A stretch of 42,991 nt of DNA from Candidatus Eisenbergiella merdipullorum (GCA_019118445.1 DWYY01000163.1:1-42991), one strand, 5' to 3'. Shown: positions 7,920-19,725, counted from the first letter of the stretch. Numbers and translations: made by a program. Notes: a model not told the origin generated them from the letters alone.

Positions 7920-8026
7920 TAAAGGTGAGGAGGACAGGCGTAAACGGGCCTGTTCAGAATGATAAAAAGATGAGTCCGCAAAAGGGAGGGCTTCATTTCC
8001 CGGATGCGGCGGAAACAGAGGCGCAG

Positions 8027-8953
8027 ATGATACTAACAGTGACATTGAATCCGGCGGTAGATAAAACCTACAGGACGGGAGAGCTTTTCTGCGGAAGGGT
8101 GAACCGGATGCGTTCCGTCACCAACATTCCGGGCGGAAAAGGGATCAACGTGAGCAAGATCCTGAGGCAGTACGGCTGTGAGGTGACGGCCGCCGGATTT
8201 CTGGGCGGATTCCCGGGAGAATGGATGGAAAAGGAACTGCTCGGGACCGGAATGATTTGTGAATTTGTAAAAATCGGACAGGAAACCCGGAGCAGCATGA
8301 ATATTGTGGCGGACAACGGTTATGTGACGGAAATCCTGGAGCCCGGTCCGCAGATCACAAAGGAGGAAATGCTCGCATTTCTGGGCCGTTTTGAAGAGCT
8401 GGTTTCCTCCTGCAGCATCGTGGTGCTTTCGGGAAGCGTCCCGCAGGGGATTCCGGAAGATATCTACGCCAGCCTGATCCGCATGGCTGCCGCCCAGGGA
8501 AAGGAAACGGTGCTGGATACCAGCGGGGAGCTTCTGAGAAAAGGGATCGAGGCCGTCCCGACGGTGATCAAGCCCAACCGGAAGGAGCTGGAATATGTGA
8601 TCGGACACAGGCTGACGGACAGGGCGGATCTGCTGGAGGCTGCAGCTCTGCTTCGCAGAAACGGCGTGCGCATGGCGGCGGTTTCCTTGGGAAACAGGGG
8701 GCTTTTGCTGGCGGGAGAGGAAGGCAGCTTTTACGCGAAGCCGCCCCGGGTAAAGACAGTGAATACGGTAGGCTGCGGCGACAGCGTGGTGGCGTCTTTG
8801 GTGATGTCCCGCCTCGCCAGGATGGGGGAAGAAGAAATGCTCCGCCGCGCCGTTGCCCTGTCCGCCGCCAGCGCATCTTCCTTTGAAAGCGGGAGCATTC
8901 CGAAAGAGCTTGCCGAAAAACTGTATGATGAGGTTTATGTGGAGCGGTTATAA
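8027..8953 (+). CDS. 1-phosphofructokinase-like PfkB-family sugar-phosphate kinase
   Basis: This is a ribokinase-fold (PfkB) kinase of 308 residues that phosphorylates a sugar phosphate, most likely fructose 1-phosphate or tagatose 6-phosphate, to the bisphosphate. The start MILTVTLNPAVDKTY and the GGKGINVSKIL motif near residue 40 are typical of the FruK/LacC branch; the C-terminal signature TVGCGDSVVASL contains the catalytic base Asp252. The open frame extends upstream to a GTG at 7925, but that extension is not conserved-looking and I took the ATG at 8027 (weak AGAGG site). No phosphotransferase gene is adjacent, so the substrate cannot be fixed from context. The gene has its own promoter and terminator and appears monocistronic. 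Confidence 0.87.
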   Translation: MILTVTLNPAVDKTYRTGELFCGRVNRMRSVTNIPGGKGINVSKILRQYGCEVTAAGFLGGFPGEWMEKELLGTGMICEFVKIGQETRSSMNIVADNGYVTEILEPGPQITKEEMLAFLGRFEELVSSCSIVVLSGSVPQGIPEDIYASLIRMAAAQGKETVLDTSGELLRKGIEAVPTVIKPNRKELEYVIGHRLTDRADLLEAAALLRRNGVRMAAVSLGNRGLLLAGEEGSFYAKPPRVKTVNTVGCGDSVVASLVMSRLARMGEEEMLRRAVALSAASASSFESGSIPKELAEKLYDEVYVERL

Positions 8954-9049
8954 GAAGAGGGAAAAAGACGCACCGGAGCGGCCTGCTCCACAGGTTGTGA
9001 GTCCCTTTGGATTTGCGGATATAGAAAAAGCGAAGCTGCAGATACGAAA

Positions 9050-9108
9050 AAGCGCTTCTTGAGGAAGGATCAGTTCCTGAAAGAAGCGCTTCTTCTATAT
9101 CTTATTTT
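9050..9108 (+). terminator. Intrinsic terminator after the PfkB-family kinase
   Basis: AAGCGCTTCTT (9050-9060) pairs perfectly with AAGAAGCGCTT (9081-9091), and an inner GAGGAA/TTCCTG stem extends it. A T-rich tail (TCTTCTATATCTTATTTT) follows. The 96 bases between the kinase stop and the hairpin hold nothing recognisable. Confidence 0.85.
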
Positions 9109-9174
9109 ATGAGGGGGGAGATAGGTGTTGTTCATCTATCCAAATAGTAGAATACAGTTAAAATGTGACAGAAA

Positions 9175-9250
9175 TATGGACGTTTTCATAAAAGGGCATA
9201 AATTTTATAAATTATTTATAAAATCGGACGTCCATAGCCATAACCTATGG
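9175..9250. promoter_or_regulatory. Nested palindromes upstream of the aldo/keto reductase
   Basis: An outer pair TATGGACG (9175-9182) and CGTCCATA (9229-9236) encloses an A/T palindrome with 10-bp perfect arms, ATTTTATAAA (9202-9211) and TTTATAAAAT (9215-9224). CCATAG (9233-9238) can alternatively pair with CTATGG (9245-9250). The motif CCATA or its complement TATGG recurs at 9175, 9233, 9238, 9246, 9255 and about 9286. The whole 9109-9377 gap is A/T-rich and ends in a good promoter. This looks like a regulator-binding region or a switchable RNA leader. The structure is seen directly; its function is inference. Confidence 0.5.
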
Positions 9251-9271
9251 AAACCCATAAATAACAGCTAC

Positions 9272-9301
9272 TTGATAAACTTTATCCATAAGAGCTATAC
9301 T
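9272..9301 (+). promoter_or_regulatory. Promoter for the aldo/keto reductase gene
   Basis: TTGATA (9272-9277) and TATACT (9296-9301) are 18 nt apart. The start codon is at 9378. A CCATA motif sits between the two elements, where a bound regulator would block polymerase. Confidence 0.6.
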
Positions 9302-9377
9302 GATAGTGATAACAGATTGGGATATCAGGCCTGTCCGGAATACGGCGGGCTCTGCATCAGGAACGAAGGAGGAGCAT

Positions 9378-10511
9378 ATGATTTACAGAGATTTTCAGGA
9401 CATGAAGCTTTCCGGACTGGGCATGGGAGCCATGCGTCTGCCTGTGATCGACGGAGATGACGCGAGGATCGATGAGGCGCAGGCGCTGAAGATGGTGGAT
9501 TACGCGATGGAGCATGGCGTAAACTATTATGATACCGCCTGGGGATACCATGACGGTCATTCGGAAACCGTGATGGGAAAGGCGCTGGGCCGTTATCCGC
9601 GGGAGAAATTCTATCTCGCCACCAAGTTCCCCGGCTATGATCTGGCAAACATGGACAAGGTGGAAGAGATCTTTGAGAATCAGCTTGAAAAATGCGGCGT
9701 GGAATACTTCGATTTTTATCTGTTCCATAACGTCTGCGAGATGAACATAGACGCTTATCTGGATGAAAAGTACGGCATTTTCGATTATCTGATGAAGCAG
9801 AAAAAGGCCGGAAAGATCCGCCATCTTGGTTTTTCTGCGCATGGGAATCTGGATGTGATGAAGCGTTTCCTGGAAGCCTACGGCAAGGATATGGAATTCT
9901 GCCAGATCCAGTTAAATTACCTGGACTGGAGTTTCCAGAACGCGAAGGAAAAGGTGGAGCTTCTGAGAAGCTATAACATTCCTGTATGGGTGATGGAGCC
10001 TCTTCGCGGCGGAAAGCTTGCGAAGCTGGCAGAAGAGGATGAGAAGACGCTGAAAGAGCTTCGTCCGCAGGAAGCCATTCCCGCGTGGGCGTTCCGTTTC
10101 CTGCAGTCCATTCCTGGCGTGACCATGGTTCTTTCCGGTATGTCGAACCTGGAACAGATGCAGGATAACATCCACACCTTTGAGGAGGATAAGCCGCTAA
10201 ACGAGAAAGAGATGGAGATCCTCCTTGAGATCGCAGATAAAATGGTGAAGAAGATCGTGCTTCCCTGCACGGCCTGCCACTACTGCACCAGCCACTGCCC
10301 GCAGGGACTTCCCATCCCGGAGCTTCTTGCCCTGTACAATGAGCACTGCTTCACGGAAGGCGGTTTCATCGCGCCGATGGCGCTCGCCGCGTTCCCCAAA
10401 GACAAACTGCCCAGCGCCTGCATCGGCTGCAGGAGCTGTGAGGCCGTCTGCCCGCAGCAGATCAAGATTTCGGAAGCGATGGCGGATTTTGCAAAGAAGC
10501 TGAATCTGTAA
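9378..10511 (+). CDS. Aldo/keto reductase with C-terminal 2[4Fe-4S] domain
   Basis: This is an NAD(P)H-linked oxidoreductase of 377 residues. The AKR barrel (about 1-285) has the catalytic tetrad Asp52, Tyr57, Lys83 and His117. The C-terminal domain has two CxxCxxCxxxC motifs, at Cys297-Cys307 and Cys348-Cys358, each able to bind a [4Fe-4S] cluster, which is the ferredoxin-like extension seen in many clostridial AKR proteins. The substrate is unknown; electron exchange between clusters and nicotinamide is plausible. The start at 9378 is fixed by GGAGGAG seven bases before; frames reading from 9306 or 9125 lack a ribosome site. It is monocistronic with a distinctive palindromic upstream region. 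Confidence 0.92.
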   Translation: MIYRDFQDMKLSGLGMGAMRLPVIDGDDARIDEAQALKMVDYAMEHGVNYYDTAWGYHDGHSETVMGKALGRYPREKFYLATKFPGYDLANMDKVEEIFENQLEKCGVEYFDFYLFHNVCEMNIDAYLDEKYGIFDYLMKQKKAGKIRHLGFSAHGNLDVMKRFLEAYGKDMEFCQIQLNYLDWSFQNAKEKVELLRSYNIPVWVMEPLRGGKLAKLAEEDEKTLKELRPQEAIPAWAFRFLQSIPGVTMVLSGMSNLEQMQDNIHTFEEDKPLNEKEMEILLEIADKMVKKIVLPCTACHYCTSHCPQGLPIPELLALYNEHCFTEGGFIAPMALAAFPKDKLPSACIGCRSCEAVCPQQIKISEAMADFAKKLNL

Positions 10512-10546
10512 AACGCAGCGTTAAAAGAATCAAGGCCCTGAACTTC

Positions 10547-10606
10547 AAAAAGGCTGTCCCGGCTGATGTGATATGCCTCTTTCAGGCAGACGATCCGGGA
10601 CAGCCT
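10547..10606 (-). terminator. Terminator for the AraC-type regulator, possibly bidirectional
   Basis: AGGCTGTCCCGG (10551-10562) pairs perfectly with CCGGGACAGCCT (10595-10606), with an inner TGCCT/AGGCA stem. On the minus strand it is followed by TTTT, directly after the regulator stop at 10612. It may also stop transcripts from the aldo/keto reductase gene. Confidence 0.75.
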
Positions 10607-10611
10607 ATCGT

Positions 10612-11409
10612 TCATTTCCTGCTCCGATACTCCATCGGCGTTACGCCAACGTATCTTTTAAAAAGCATGCTGAAATAGCTGTGGCTTTCATAACCGGCCT
10701 CTCTGGATATTTCGCTGATGGTCAGCGCAGGATCACACAGCAGCTCCTTTGCCTTTTGTATCTTTAAACGGTTGAGATATTCAAAGGGTCGGAAACCGGT
10801 ATAGGCTTTAAACGCCCTGCAGAAATACGCTTCCGACACCCCTGCCTTATGGGCGATGTCTGAAAGCGTACATCCCGGATCTTCCGCCATATCATGCATT
10901 GCCTGTATCAGGATATGCTGCTTTTTGCGTGCGGTCGCTGTGGCCGTTTCTATGCAGTATTCTTTAATTTCCAACAGCATGGCGTAAAGCGTAATGCTTA
11001 ACTGTTTATATTTTTCCGGCCGCCATTTCATATCATATAACTCTTCATACCAATCCCGGAATGGAAAGTCTTCTTCAAGCTGCCAGATCACTGGTTCAAA
11101 ATCAAAAAATCCGGATATCCCGCTGCCGTTGAAGGTGATGTACAACGTTTCCCAACAGGAACCCGAAACCGCATACTCATGCGGGATGTTCGGCGGGATA
11201 TAGTACAGGCTTCCCTGTTTCAGAGCATAGGACTGGCCGTTGATAAAACATTCTCCCCTTCCCGCCTCCGTATATAACAGCTGATAATCCGAGATGCCAA
11301 ACGGCCGGTGTACGATGGTCTGATATTTTGGATTGCCGATACTGGCAACATAAAATGGCATATTCTTTTCATTTGTGGTAACAAATGTCGTATATCCCGA
11401 TATCTTCAT
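10612..11409 (-). CDS. AraC-family transcriptional regulator
   Basis: This is a 265-residue DNA-binding regulator. The N-terminal half (about 20-100) looks like a cupin sugar-sensing domain (GECFINGQSYALKQGSLYYI, followed by PPNIPHEY), and the C-terminal 100 residues hold two helix-turn-helix motifs, the first around TLSDIAHKAGVSEAYFCRAF and the second around TISEISREAGYESHSYFSML, ending in the usual GVTPMEYR. It is divergent from the adjacent beta-galactosidase gene, separated by 174 bp, which strongly suggests that it controls that gene in response to a galactoside. The ribosome site for 11409 (GGAAGGA) is 13 nt away, a little long; Met17 is an alternative start. Confidence 0.9.
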   Translation of the reverse strand: MKISGYTTFVTTNEKNMPFYVASIGNPKYQTIVHRPFGISDYQLLYTEAGRGECFINGQSYALKQGSLYYIPPNIPHEYAVSGSCWETLYITFNGSGISGFFDFEPVIWQLEEDFPFRDWYEELYDMKWRPEKYKQLSITLYAMLLEIKEYCIETATATARKKQHILIQAMHDMAEDPGCTLSDIAHKAGVSEAYFCRAFKAYTGFRPFEYLNRLKIQKAKELLCDPALTISEISREAGYESHSYFSMLFKRYVGVTPMEYRSRK

Positions 11410-14573
<3,164 letters not shown>

Positions 14574-14757
14574 AAATGGGCTGAGGGCAGGGATAAGTCC
14601 GAAAACATGGCATTGAATCCGGCAGGCGGCTGGTGCGAATGGATGAGGCTGGGCGAAGCTTGATGCGGAAATGGACGGTGATCCGTTTGCCAGGCAGCTA
14701 TGAAAACAGAGAATGATAAAGCGGTAACTTAGGAAATATCTTTCCTTTACAGCCGGC
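14574..14757. other. Non-coding stretch after lacZ
   Basis: No convincing gene is seen. A possible 18-codon frame starting ATGGCATTGAATCC near 14609 lacks a ribosome site. A small nested hairpin, GTAA...AGGAAA-TATC-TTTCCT-TTAC (14724-14750), precedes the terminator at 14758. It could be a long 3' untranslated region of lacZ or a decayed gene. Confidence 0.4.
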
Positions 14758-14787
14758 AGACCCCGCCACGCGCGTGGGTCTTTTTTT
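14758..14787 (+). terminator. Intrinsic terminator before the dehydratase operon
   Basis: AGACCC (14758-14763) pairs with GGGTCT (14776-14781) around a GC-rich loop that may extend the stem, followed by a run of seven T. Confidence 0.8.
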
Positions 14788-14820
14788 GCGCTTTAGGAAA
14801 ACAGAAAAGCAAAAAATGCG

Positions 14821-14849
14821 TTAACATTTCCACAAAAATATGTTATATT
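14821..14849 (+). promoter_or_regulatory. Promoter of the 2-hydroxyacyl-CoA dehydratase operon
   Basis: TTAACA (14821-14826) and TATATT (14844-14849) have 17-nt spacing, with TG one base before the -10 (extended -10). Confidence 0.7.
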
Positions 14850-14871
14850 ACTATTTTAGGTTTATGCAGGC

Positions 14872-14887
14872 GGCGGGCACTCCCGCC
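14872..14887 (+). other. Leader hairpin of the dehydratase operon
   Basis: GGCGGG and CCCGCC form a perfect 6-bp G/C stem with a CACT loop in the 5' leader, 26 nt before the start codon. There is no T-run, so it is more likely to affect translation or mRNA stability than termination. Confidence 0.4.
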
Positions 14888-14913
14888 AGAAACATTTCGG
14901 AATGGAGAAAAGT

Positions 14914-16203
14914 ATGTCAGTCGTAGACAAATACATCGATTATGTAAAAGGAGAAGCCATGAAGCGCCCGGAAAAAAGCTGGAACAAGATCCTTCTCGGC
15001 TTTCAGGCGAACAAATGGCGGATGCGTCTGCTCCCGACCAAAGACCTTTCCAAAGGCTATCAGAAACTGGAACAGATGATGATGGGGATGGTGGCGGATT
15101 CTCTGAGCCGCGAGGGAAGCTACGTGTGGGGCAATATTTTCGCGCCTTGCGAGCTGGTGCACTGCTTTGGGCTGCGCACGCTGTCCATTGAGGTGCTTTC
15201 CTGCTATATGAGCGGTTTCCATCTGGAAGATCATTTCATCGATTATGCGCAGGAGATCGGCCTGGCGCCCACCCTGTGCTCTTACCATAAGACCTTTGTG
15301 GGAGGAGTGGAGAGCGGCGTGATCCAGAAGCCGGATTATGCCATCACCACTTCCCTTTCCTGTGACGGGAATCTGAATACCTTCCGTTATCTGGAAAAGA
15401 AAGCGGGAGTCCCGTTCACTTTCCTGGATGTCCCCTATGCGTCGGACGAGGATTCTGTGAACTATCTGGCCGATCAGCTCCGCGGCCTGGCCGCTTCCCT
15501 GGAGGAGCTGACCGGAAAGCGGTTTGACGAAGAGAAGCTGAAGGAAACGATCCGCATCGAGAACGAGACCAGGAAAGAATTGATGAAGTTTTTTGAATTT
15601 CAGACCAAACGCCGTTATCCCGGCGCGCTCATCAGCCATCTGTACATGATGATGGGGATGCACCTTCTGATCGGTACGCAGGAGTTTCTGGATCTCATCC
15701 GCTTCATGAATGAGGAGATCGCAGACTGCCCTGTATTTGAAGGCAAGAAGCTCCTCTGGCTGCACCTGATCCCCTTCTATCAGGAGACGCTGAAAAAGTA
15801 TTTTGACAAAAGCAAGGATTACCAGATCATCGCCAGCGATATCATCCTGGATTACATGGAGGAGATGGATGCAGAGCACCCCTTTGAGGCACTGGCACGA
15901 AAGACCATCCGCAATCTCTACAACGGCTCCTATGCCCACAAAGCGGACGCGATCGCTTCCCTCTGCGACCATCTGCATCCGGACGCTGTGATCTATTTCT
16001 GCCATTGGGGCTGCAAGCAGGCCTCCGGAGGGAGCATCCTGCTGAAGGAAAAAATGCAGGAGAAGCAGATCCCTACGCTGATCCTGGACGGAGATGGGAT
16101 CGACCGCAGAAACAGCCATGACGGGCAGATCAAGACGAGGCTGGAAGCCTTTTTGGAAATGCTGGATCAGGAAAAAAGTTCGGAAGGAAAACAGATATGT
16201 TAG
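14914..16203 (+). CDS. 2-hydroxyacyl-CoA dehydratase subunit (HgdB/FldBC-like)
   Basis: This is one subunit of the oxygen-sensitive dehydratase that removes water from 2-hydroxyacyl-CoA by a ketyl-radical mechanism with a [4Fe-4S] cluster. The 429-residue protein has the family fold, with cysteines in WGNIFAPCELVHCFGL and later CHWGCKQASGG that may bind the cluster. The substrate cannot be read from sequence; hydroxyglutaryl-, lactyl- and phenyllactyl-CoA enzymes all look alike. I chose the ATG at 14914 because GGAG lies six nt before it; the upstream in-frame ATG at 14902 overlaps that site and would add four residues. It overlaps the next gene by 7 nt, so the two are translationally coupled and probably form one complex. 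Confidence 0.88.
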   Translation: MSVVDKYIDYVKGEAMKRPEKSWNKILLGFQANKWRMRLLPTKDLSKGYQKLEQMMMGMVADSLSREGSYVWGNIFAPCELVHCFGLRTLSIEVLSCYMSGFHLEDHFIDYAQEIGLAPTLCSYHKTFVGGVESGVIQKPDYAITTSLSCDGNLNTFRYLEKKAGVPFTFLDVPYASDEDSVNYLADQLRGLAASLEELTGKRFDEEKLKETIRIENETRKELMKFFEFQTKRRYPGALISHLYMMMGMHLLIGTQEFLDLIRFMNEEIADCPVFEGKKLLWLHLIPFYQETLKKYFDKSKDYQIIASDIILDYMEEMDAEHPFEALARKTIRNLYNGSYAHKADAIASLCDHLHPDAVIYFCHWGCKQASGGSILLKEKMQEKQIPTLILDGDGIDRRNSHDGQIKTRLEAFLEMLDQEKSSEGKQIC

Positions 16204-18005
16204 GTTATATGTGCAAATATGCGCCCATTGAAATTTTTGAGTCCATGGGCGTGGAAATGAAGCGGATCGATCCGCAGGTGTCTAATTTTACCCAGGCGGA
16301 CATGAAAATGCATCCCAATATCTGTAGCTTCGCAAAAGGGGTGCTGGAGGATGTGATGGCAGGCGATTATGAAGGCGTGATCCTTACAACCTGCTGCGAC
16401 AGCATCCGCCGGGGTTACGACGTGCTCAGACAGGAGCTGCCGGATAAGTTCATCTACATCCTGGACACCCCCAGGATCACAAAGGATGCGGGCATCACCC
16501 TGTATGAAGGGAGGATCCGGAAGATGATCGCGGCTTATGAGGCTTTTTCAGGAAAAACCTTTGAGGAAGCAAAGCTTGCGGACATTCTGAGAAAAAAACA
16601 GAAGGAGCAGAGCATTTCCCTGGGGGAGAGCGGCTGCCGGAATGCGTCAGAGAATGACACATCCCGGAACAAACAGGCGGATTCGGAGTCCGTCCCGGCT
16701 TCCTCTCCAGCAGGAAAGCACGCTCCAAGGAAGAAGAACATCGGCCTCATCGGCGCCAGGGCGAATGAAAGCATCGTGCGGATCCTGAAGGAAAGAAACG
16801 CCAACCTGGCCTTCGACCTGACCTGCACCGGGCTGAAGCGCAAATATCTGCTGGAACCGGATCAGATTCTGACCGGCTATACCAGAGGGCTTCTGAGCCA
16901 GTTCCCCTGCATGCGCATGGAGGCCGCCGCCGGCCGGGATGAGCTGATCGAGCGTTATGCGGGAAGCGTGGACGGGTTGATCTACCATACGGTGCAGTTC
17001 TGCGACAACTATTCCTATGAATATGCCTGGCTGAAAAAGAGGCTGGACCGCCCTATGCTTTTGCTGGAGACGGATTATACGAAACAGAGCTACGGCCAGA
17101 TCCTGACAAGGGTCGAAGCGTTCCTGGAATCCCTCGGACAGGCGCCGGAGGATACGGAAGCGGGAAGAGCGGCAGCGCAGAAAATGGAAAACGCGGAAGG
17201 AAAGGAGAATACGGGAAATATGTATGTAATGGGGATTGACAGCGGTTCCACTTCTACCAATGCGGTGATCATGGACAAAAACCGTAAGATATTGGCATCC
17301 GCAGTGGTGCGTACCGGCGCGAAATCCGGAGAGAGCGCACAGCGGATCCTGGATGAGGTGCTGGGAGAAGCGGGTCTGAAAAGAGAGGACATTTCCTGGA
17401 TCGTCTCCACCGGTTACGGACGTGTGAGCATTCCCTTCGCGGACGAAAACGTGACGGAGATCAGCTGCCATGGCCGCGGAGCCCATTACTTCAATCCTGC
17501 TGTCCGCACCATCCTGGATATCGGCGGGCAGGACAGCAAGGCTATCCGGCTGAATGAAAAGGGAGAAGTGGCGGATTTCGTCATGAATGACAAATGCGCT
17601 GCCGGGACAGGGCGTTTCCTTGAGATGATCGCCCGCTCTCTGGAGGTGGACGTGGATGAACTGGGCCCCATCGCCCTGCAGTCCAAAGAAGAGATTGAGA
17701 TCACCAGTATGTGTTCCGTGTTCGCGGAATCCGAGGTGATCTCTCTCATCGCGAATAACCGGGAGAAATCGGACATCGCCAACGGCATCTGCCGGGCAGT
17801 GGCGAACAAATCCTATTCCCTCTTAAAGCGTGTCGGACTGGAAGAAGAATTCATGATGACCGGCGGCGTGGCAAAGAACGCGGGTGTGGTGCGCGCCGTG
17901 GAGGAGAAGCTGGGAACGAAGCTCTATATCTGCCCGGAGCCGGAGATCGTCGGCGCCGCAGGCGCCGCCCTCTACGCGCTGGACCGGATGGAAGAGAGGG
18001 CATAG
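16197..18005 (+). CDS. 2-hydroxyacyl-CoA dehydratase subunit fused to its activase
   Basis: This 602-residue protein joins two parts. Residues 1-315 resemble the second dehydratase subunit (TTCCDSIRRGYDVL near 65, and a second half from GLIGARANES near 182). Residues 342-602 are the ATP-dependent activase of the ASKHA fold, starting MYVMGIDSGSTSTNAV, with Cys467 (NDKCAAGTG) and Cys506 (TSMCSVFAESEV), which bind the bridging [4Fe-4S] cluster in the activase dimer. The activase injects one electron into the dehydratase with ATP hydrolysis. An internal AAAGGAG (17201-17207) precedes Met342 by 12 nt, so a free activase could also be made. The gene overlaps the previous one by 7 nt. No CoA-transferase or electron-transfer gene is next to it. 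Confidence 0.88.
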   Translation: MLGYMCKYAPIEIFESMGVEMKRIDPQVSNFTQADMKMHPNICSFAKGVLEDVMAGDYEGVILTTCCDSIRRGYDVLRQELPDKFIYILDTPRITKDAGITLYEGRIRKMIAAYEAFSGKTFEEAKLADILRKKQKEQSISLGESGCRNASENDTSRNKQADSESVPASSPAGKHAPRKKNIGLIGARANESIVRILKERNANLAFDLTCTGLKRKYLLEPDQILTGYTRGLLSQFPCMRMEAAAGRDELIERYAGSVDGLIYHTVQFCDNYSYEYAWLKKRLDRPMLLLETDYTKQSYGQILTRVEAFLESLGQAPEDTEAGRAAAQKMENAEGKENTGNMYVMGIDSGSTSTNAVIMDKNRKILASAVVRTGAKSGESAQRILDEVLGEAGLKREDISWIVSTGYGRVSIPFADENVTEISCHGRGAHYFNPAVRTILDIGGQDSKAIRLNEKGEVADFVMNDKCAAGTGRFLEMIARSLEVDVDELGPIALQSKEEIEITSMCSVFAESEVISLIANNREKSDIANGICRAVANKSYSLLKRVGLEEEFMMTGGVAKNAGVVRAVEEKLGTKLYICPEPEIVGAAGAALYALDRMEERA

Positions 18006-18014
18006 GGACGGCAG

Positions 18015-18043
18015 TTGAAAAACCCGCCCTCCTGTGCTATTCT
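18015..18043 (+). promoter_or_regulatory. Promoter of murE
   Basis: TTGAAA (18015-18020) and TATTCT (18038-18043) have 17-nt spacing and a TG extension before the -10. This promoter probably starts the murE-to-rlmN housekeeping transcript. Confidence 0.6.
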
Positions 18044-18100
18044 TATAGAATCATTTCAAGAATGAATCCGAGAATATATTCTTGTGTATGGAGGTTATCT

Positions 18101-19627
18101 ATGGCCGCATTGAGGACTTTGCTTGAAAATCTGGAAGTGAAGGCAATTCACGGCACACTGGATGAAACGGCTCTGGACCGGGAGATCACGGCGCTGGTCT
18201 ATGATTCCAGAAAGATCACGAAAGACTGCCTTTTCGTCTGTATCGAAGGGGCCAATTTTGACGGGCATTCTGCGGCGGCGCAGGCGGTTTTAAAAGGGGC
18301 GGCCGTCCTGGTGGTCCAGAAGCCTGTGGAGGTGCCGCAGGACGCGGAGGTGCTGATCCTTCAGGCGGAAAATACCAGATATGCGCTCGCTTTTCTGTCG
18401 GCGGCCTGGTTCGGGCATCCGGCATCGAAGATGAAGACCATCGGCATCACAGGAACGAAAGGAAAAACCACTTCCACCTATCTGGTGAAATCCATCCTGG
18501 AAAATGCCGGACTGAAGGTGGGGCTTGTGGGCACCATTGAGGTGATCATCGGAGATACCCATATCCATGCGGAAAACACTACGCCGGAATCTTACGTGCT
18601 GCAGTCCTATTTCGCGCAGATGGCAGAGGAAGGATGCGACGCGGTGGTGATGGAAGTTTCATCCCAGGCGCTGATGCTGCACAGAACTCAGGGCTTTGTG
18701 TTTGATTTCGGCATTTTCACAAACATCGAACCGGATCATATCGGGCCGAATGAGCACGCCAGCTTCGAAGAATATCTGCACTGTAAGGGAATGCTGTTCA
18801 GACAGTGCCGGGTGGGCATTGTGAACGGGGATGACGCCCACTGGAGACAGGTGACCGGGGAGCATACCTGCAGCCTGGAGACTTACGGATTGGGCGAAGG
18901 CTGCGATATCCGAGCCACGGACCTGAAGCTTACTAACATGAACGGAAAACTGGGCGTGTCCTTTCATGTATCCTGCGGCGCGAACGGGCCGGCATCCGGC
19001 AGGCCGATGGATTTTGACGCCCAGATCGATATGCCCGGCCGGTTCAGCGTCTACAACGCGCTGACCGCCATCGCCATCTGCCGACATTTCGATGTTTCCG
19101 TCCCGGATATCCAGAAGGCGCTGCTTGCCGCGAAGGTGAAGGGGCGGATCGAGATGGTGAAGGTATCGGACGACTTCACGCTCCTCATCGACTACGCCCA
19201 TAACGCCATGGCGCTGGAGAGCCTGCTGACTACGCTGAAGGAATATGAGCACGGAAGACTGGTGTGTGTGTTCGGCTGCGGCGGAAACCGTTCCCGTCTG
19301 CGCCGCTTTGAGATGGGAGAGGTCAGCGGGAGGCTGGCGGATCTGACTATCATCACCTCCGACAATCCCCGGTTTGAAGAACCCCAGGCGATCATTGACG
19401 ATATCGTAACGGGAATCGAGAAGACGGACGGGGCGCACATCGAGATCTGCGACCGAAAGGAAGCTATCGCCTACGCCATTGACCATGGACGTCCCGGGGA
19501 CATCATCGTCCTGGCCGGGAAGGGCCATGAGGATTATCAGGAGATCAAAGGCGTGAAGCACCACATGGATGAACGGGAGCTGATCGCGGATATCCTGAAG
19601 GAACGGGGTATTTCCTTTTCTTCTTAA
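18101..19627 (+). CDS. murE: UDP-MurNAc-L-Ala-D-Glu:meso-diaminopimelate ligase
   Basis: MurE adds the third amino acid to the peptidoglycan precursor in the cytoplasm, using ATP. The 508-residue protein has the three Mur domains: an N-terminal UDP-binding part, the central ATP-binding part with GITGTKGKTT beginning at residue 115, and the C-terminal ligase domain. DNPR at 421-424 is the signature for meso-diaminopimelate rather than lysine, so the wall is predicted to be DAP type. ATG at 18101 is chosen because GGAGG lies six nt before; the upstream in-frame ATG at 18062 has no ribosome site. It leads a run of housekeeping genes. Confidence 0.95.
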   Translation: MAALRTLLENLEVKAIHGTLDETALDREITALVYDSRKITKDCLFVCIEGANFDGHSAAAQAVLKGAAVLVVQKPVEVPQDAEVLILQAENTRYALAFLSAAWFGHPASKMKTIGITGTKGKTTSTYLVKSILENAGLKVGLVGTIEVIIGDTHIHAENTTPESYVLQSYFAQMAEEGCDAVVMEVSSQALMLHRTQGFVFDFGIFTNIEPDHIGPNEHASFEEYLHCKGMLFRQCRVGIVNGDDAHWRQVTGEHTCSLETYGLGEGCDIRATDLKLTNMNGKLGVSFHVSCGANGPASGRPMDFDAQIDMPGRFSVYNALTAIAICRHFDVSVPDIQKALLAAKVKGRIEMVKVSDDFTLLIDYAHNAMALESLLTTLKEYEHGRLVCVFGCGGNRSRLRRFEMGEVSGRLADLTIITSDNPRFEEPQAIIDDIVTGIEKTDGAHIEICDRKEAIAYAIDHGRPGDIIVLAGKGHEDYQEIKGVKHHMDERELIADILKERGISFSS

Positions 19628-19725
19628 AAACAGCGGGCAGAAAGGGCAGCGGGCAGCTCCGGTCCGTTCTGCCGCCCGAATAGCAGTTTGAACCGGAGAT
19701 CCACACGAAAGGAGGCGGAAAACAG

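Noticed and set aside
7925-8026. N-terminal extension of the PfkB-family kinase from GTG 7925
   Set aside because: The protein family begins at MILTVTLNP (8027), and the extension lies in the leader directly after the promoter -10 element.
9125-9460. 111-residue open frame upstream of the aldo/keto reductase
   Set aside because: It crosses the palindromic region and promoter, overlaps the reductase start in another frame and shows no domain or ribosome site.
14574-14757. Riboswitch or small RNA before the dehydratase operon
   Set aside because: I looked for cobalamin, SAM and other common riboswitch cores and found none; moreover, the promoter for the operon lies after the terminator at 14758-14787, so this stretch is not part of its leader.
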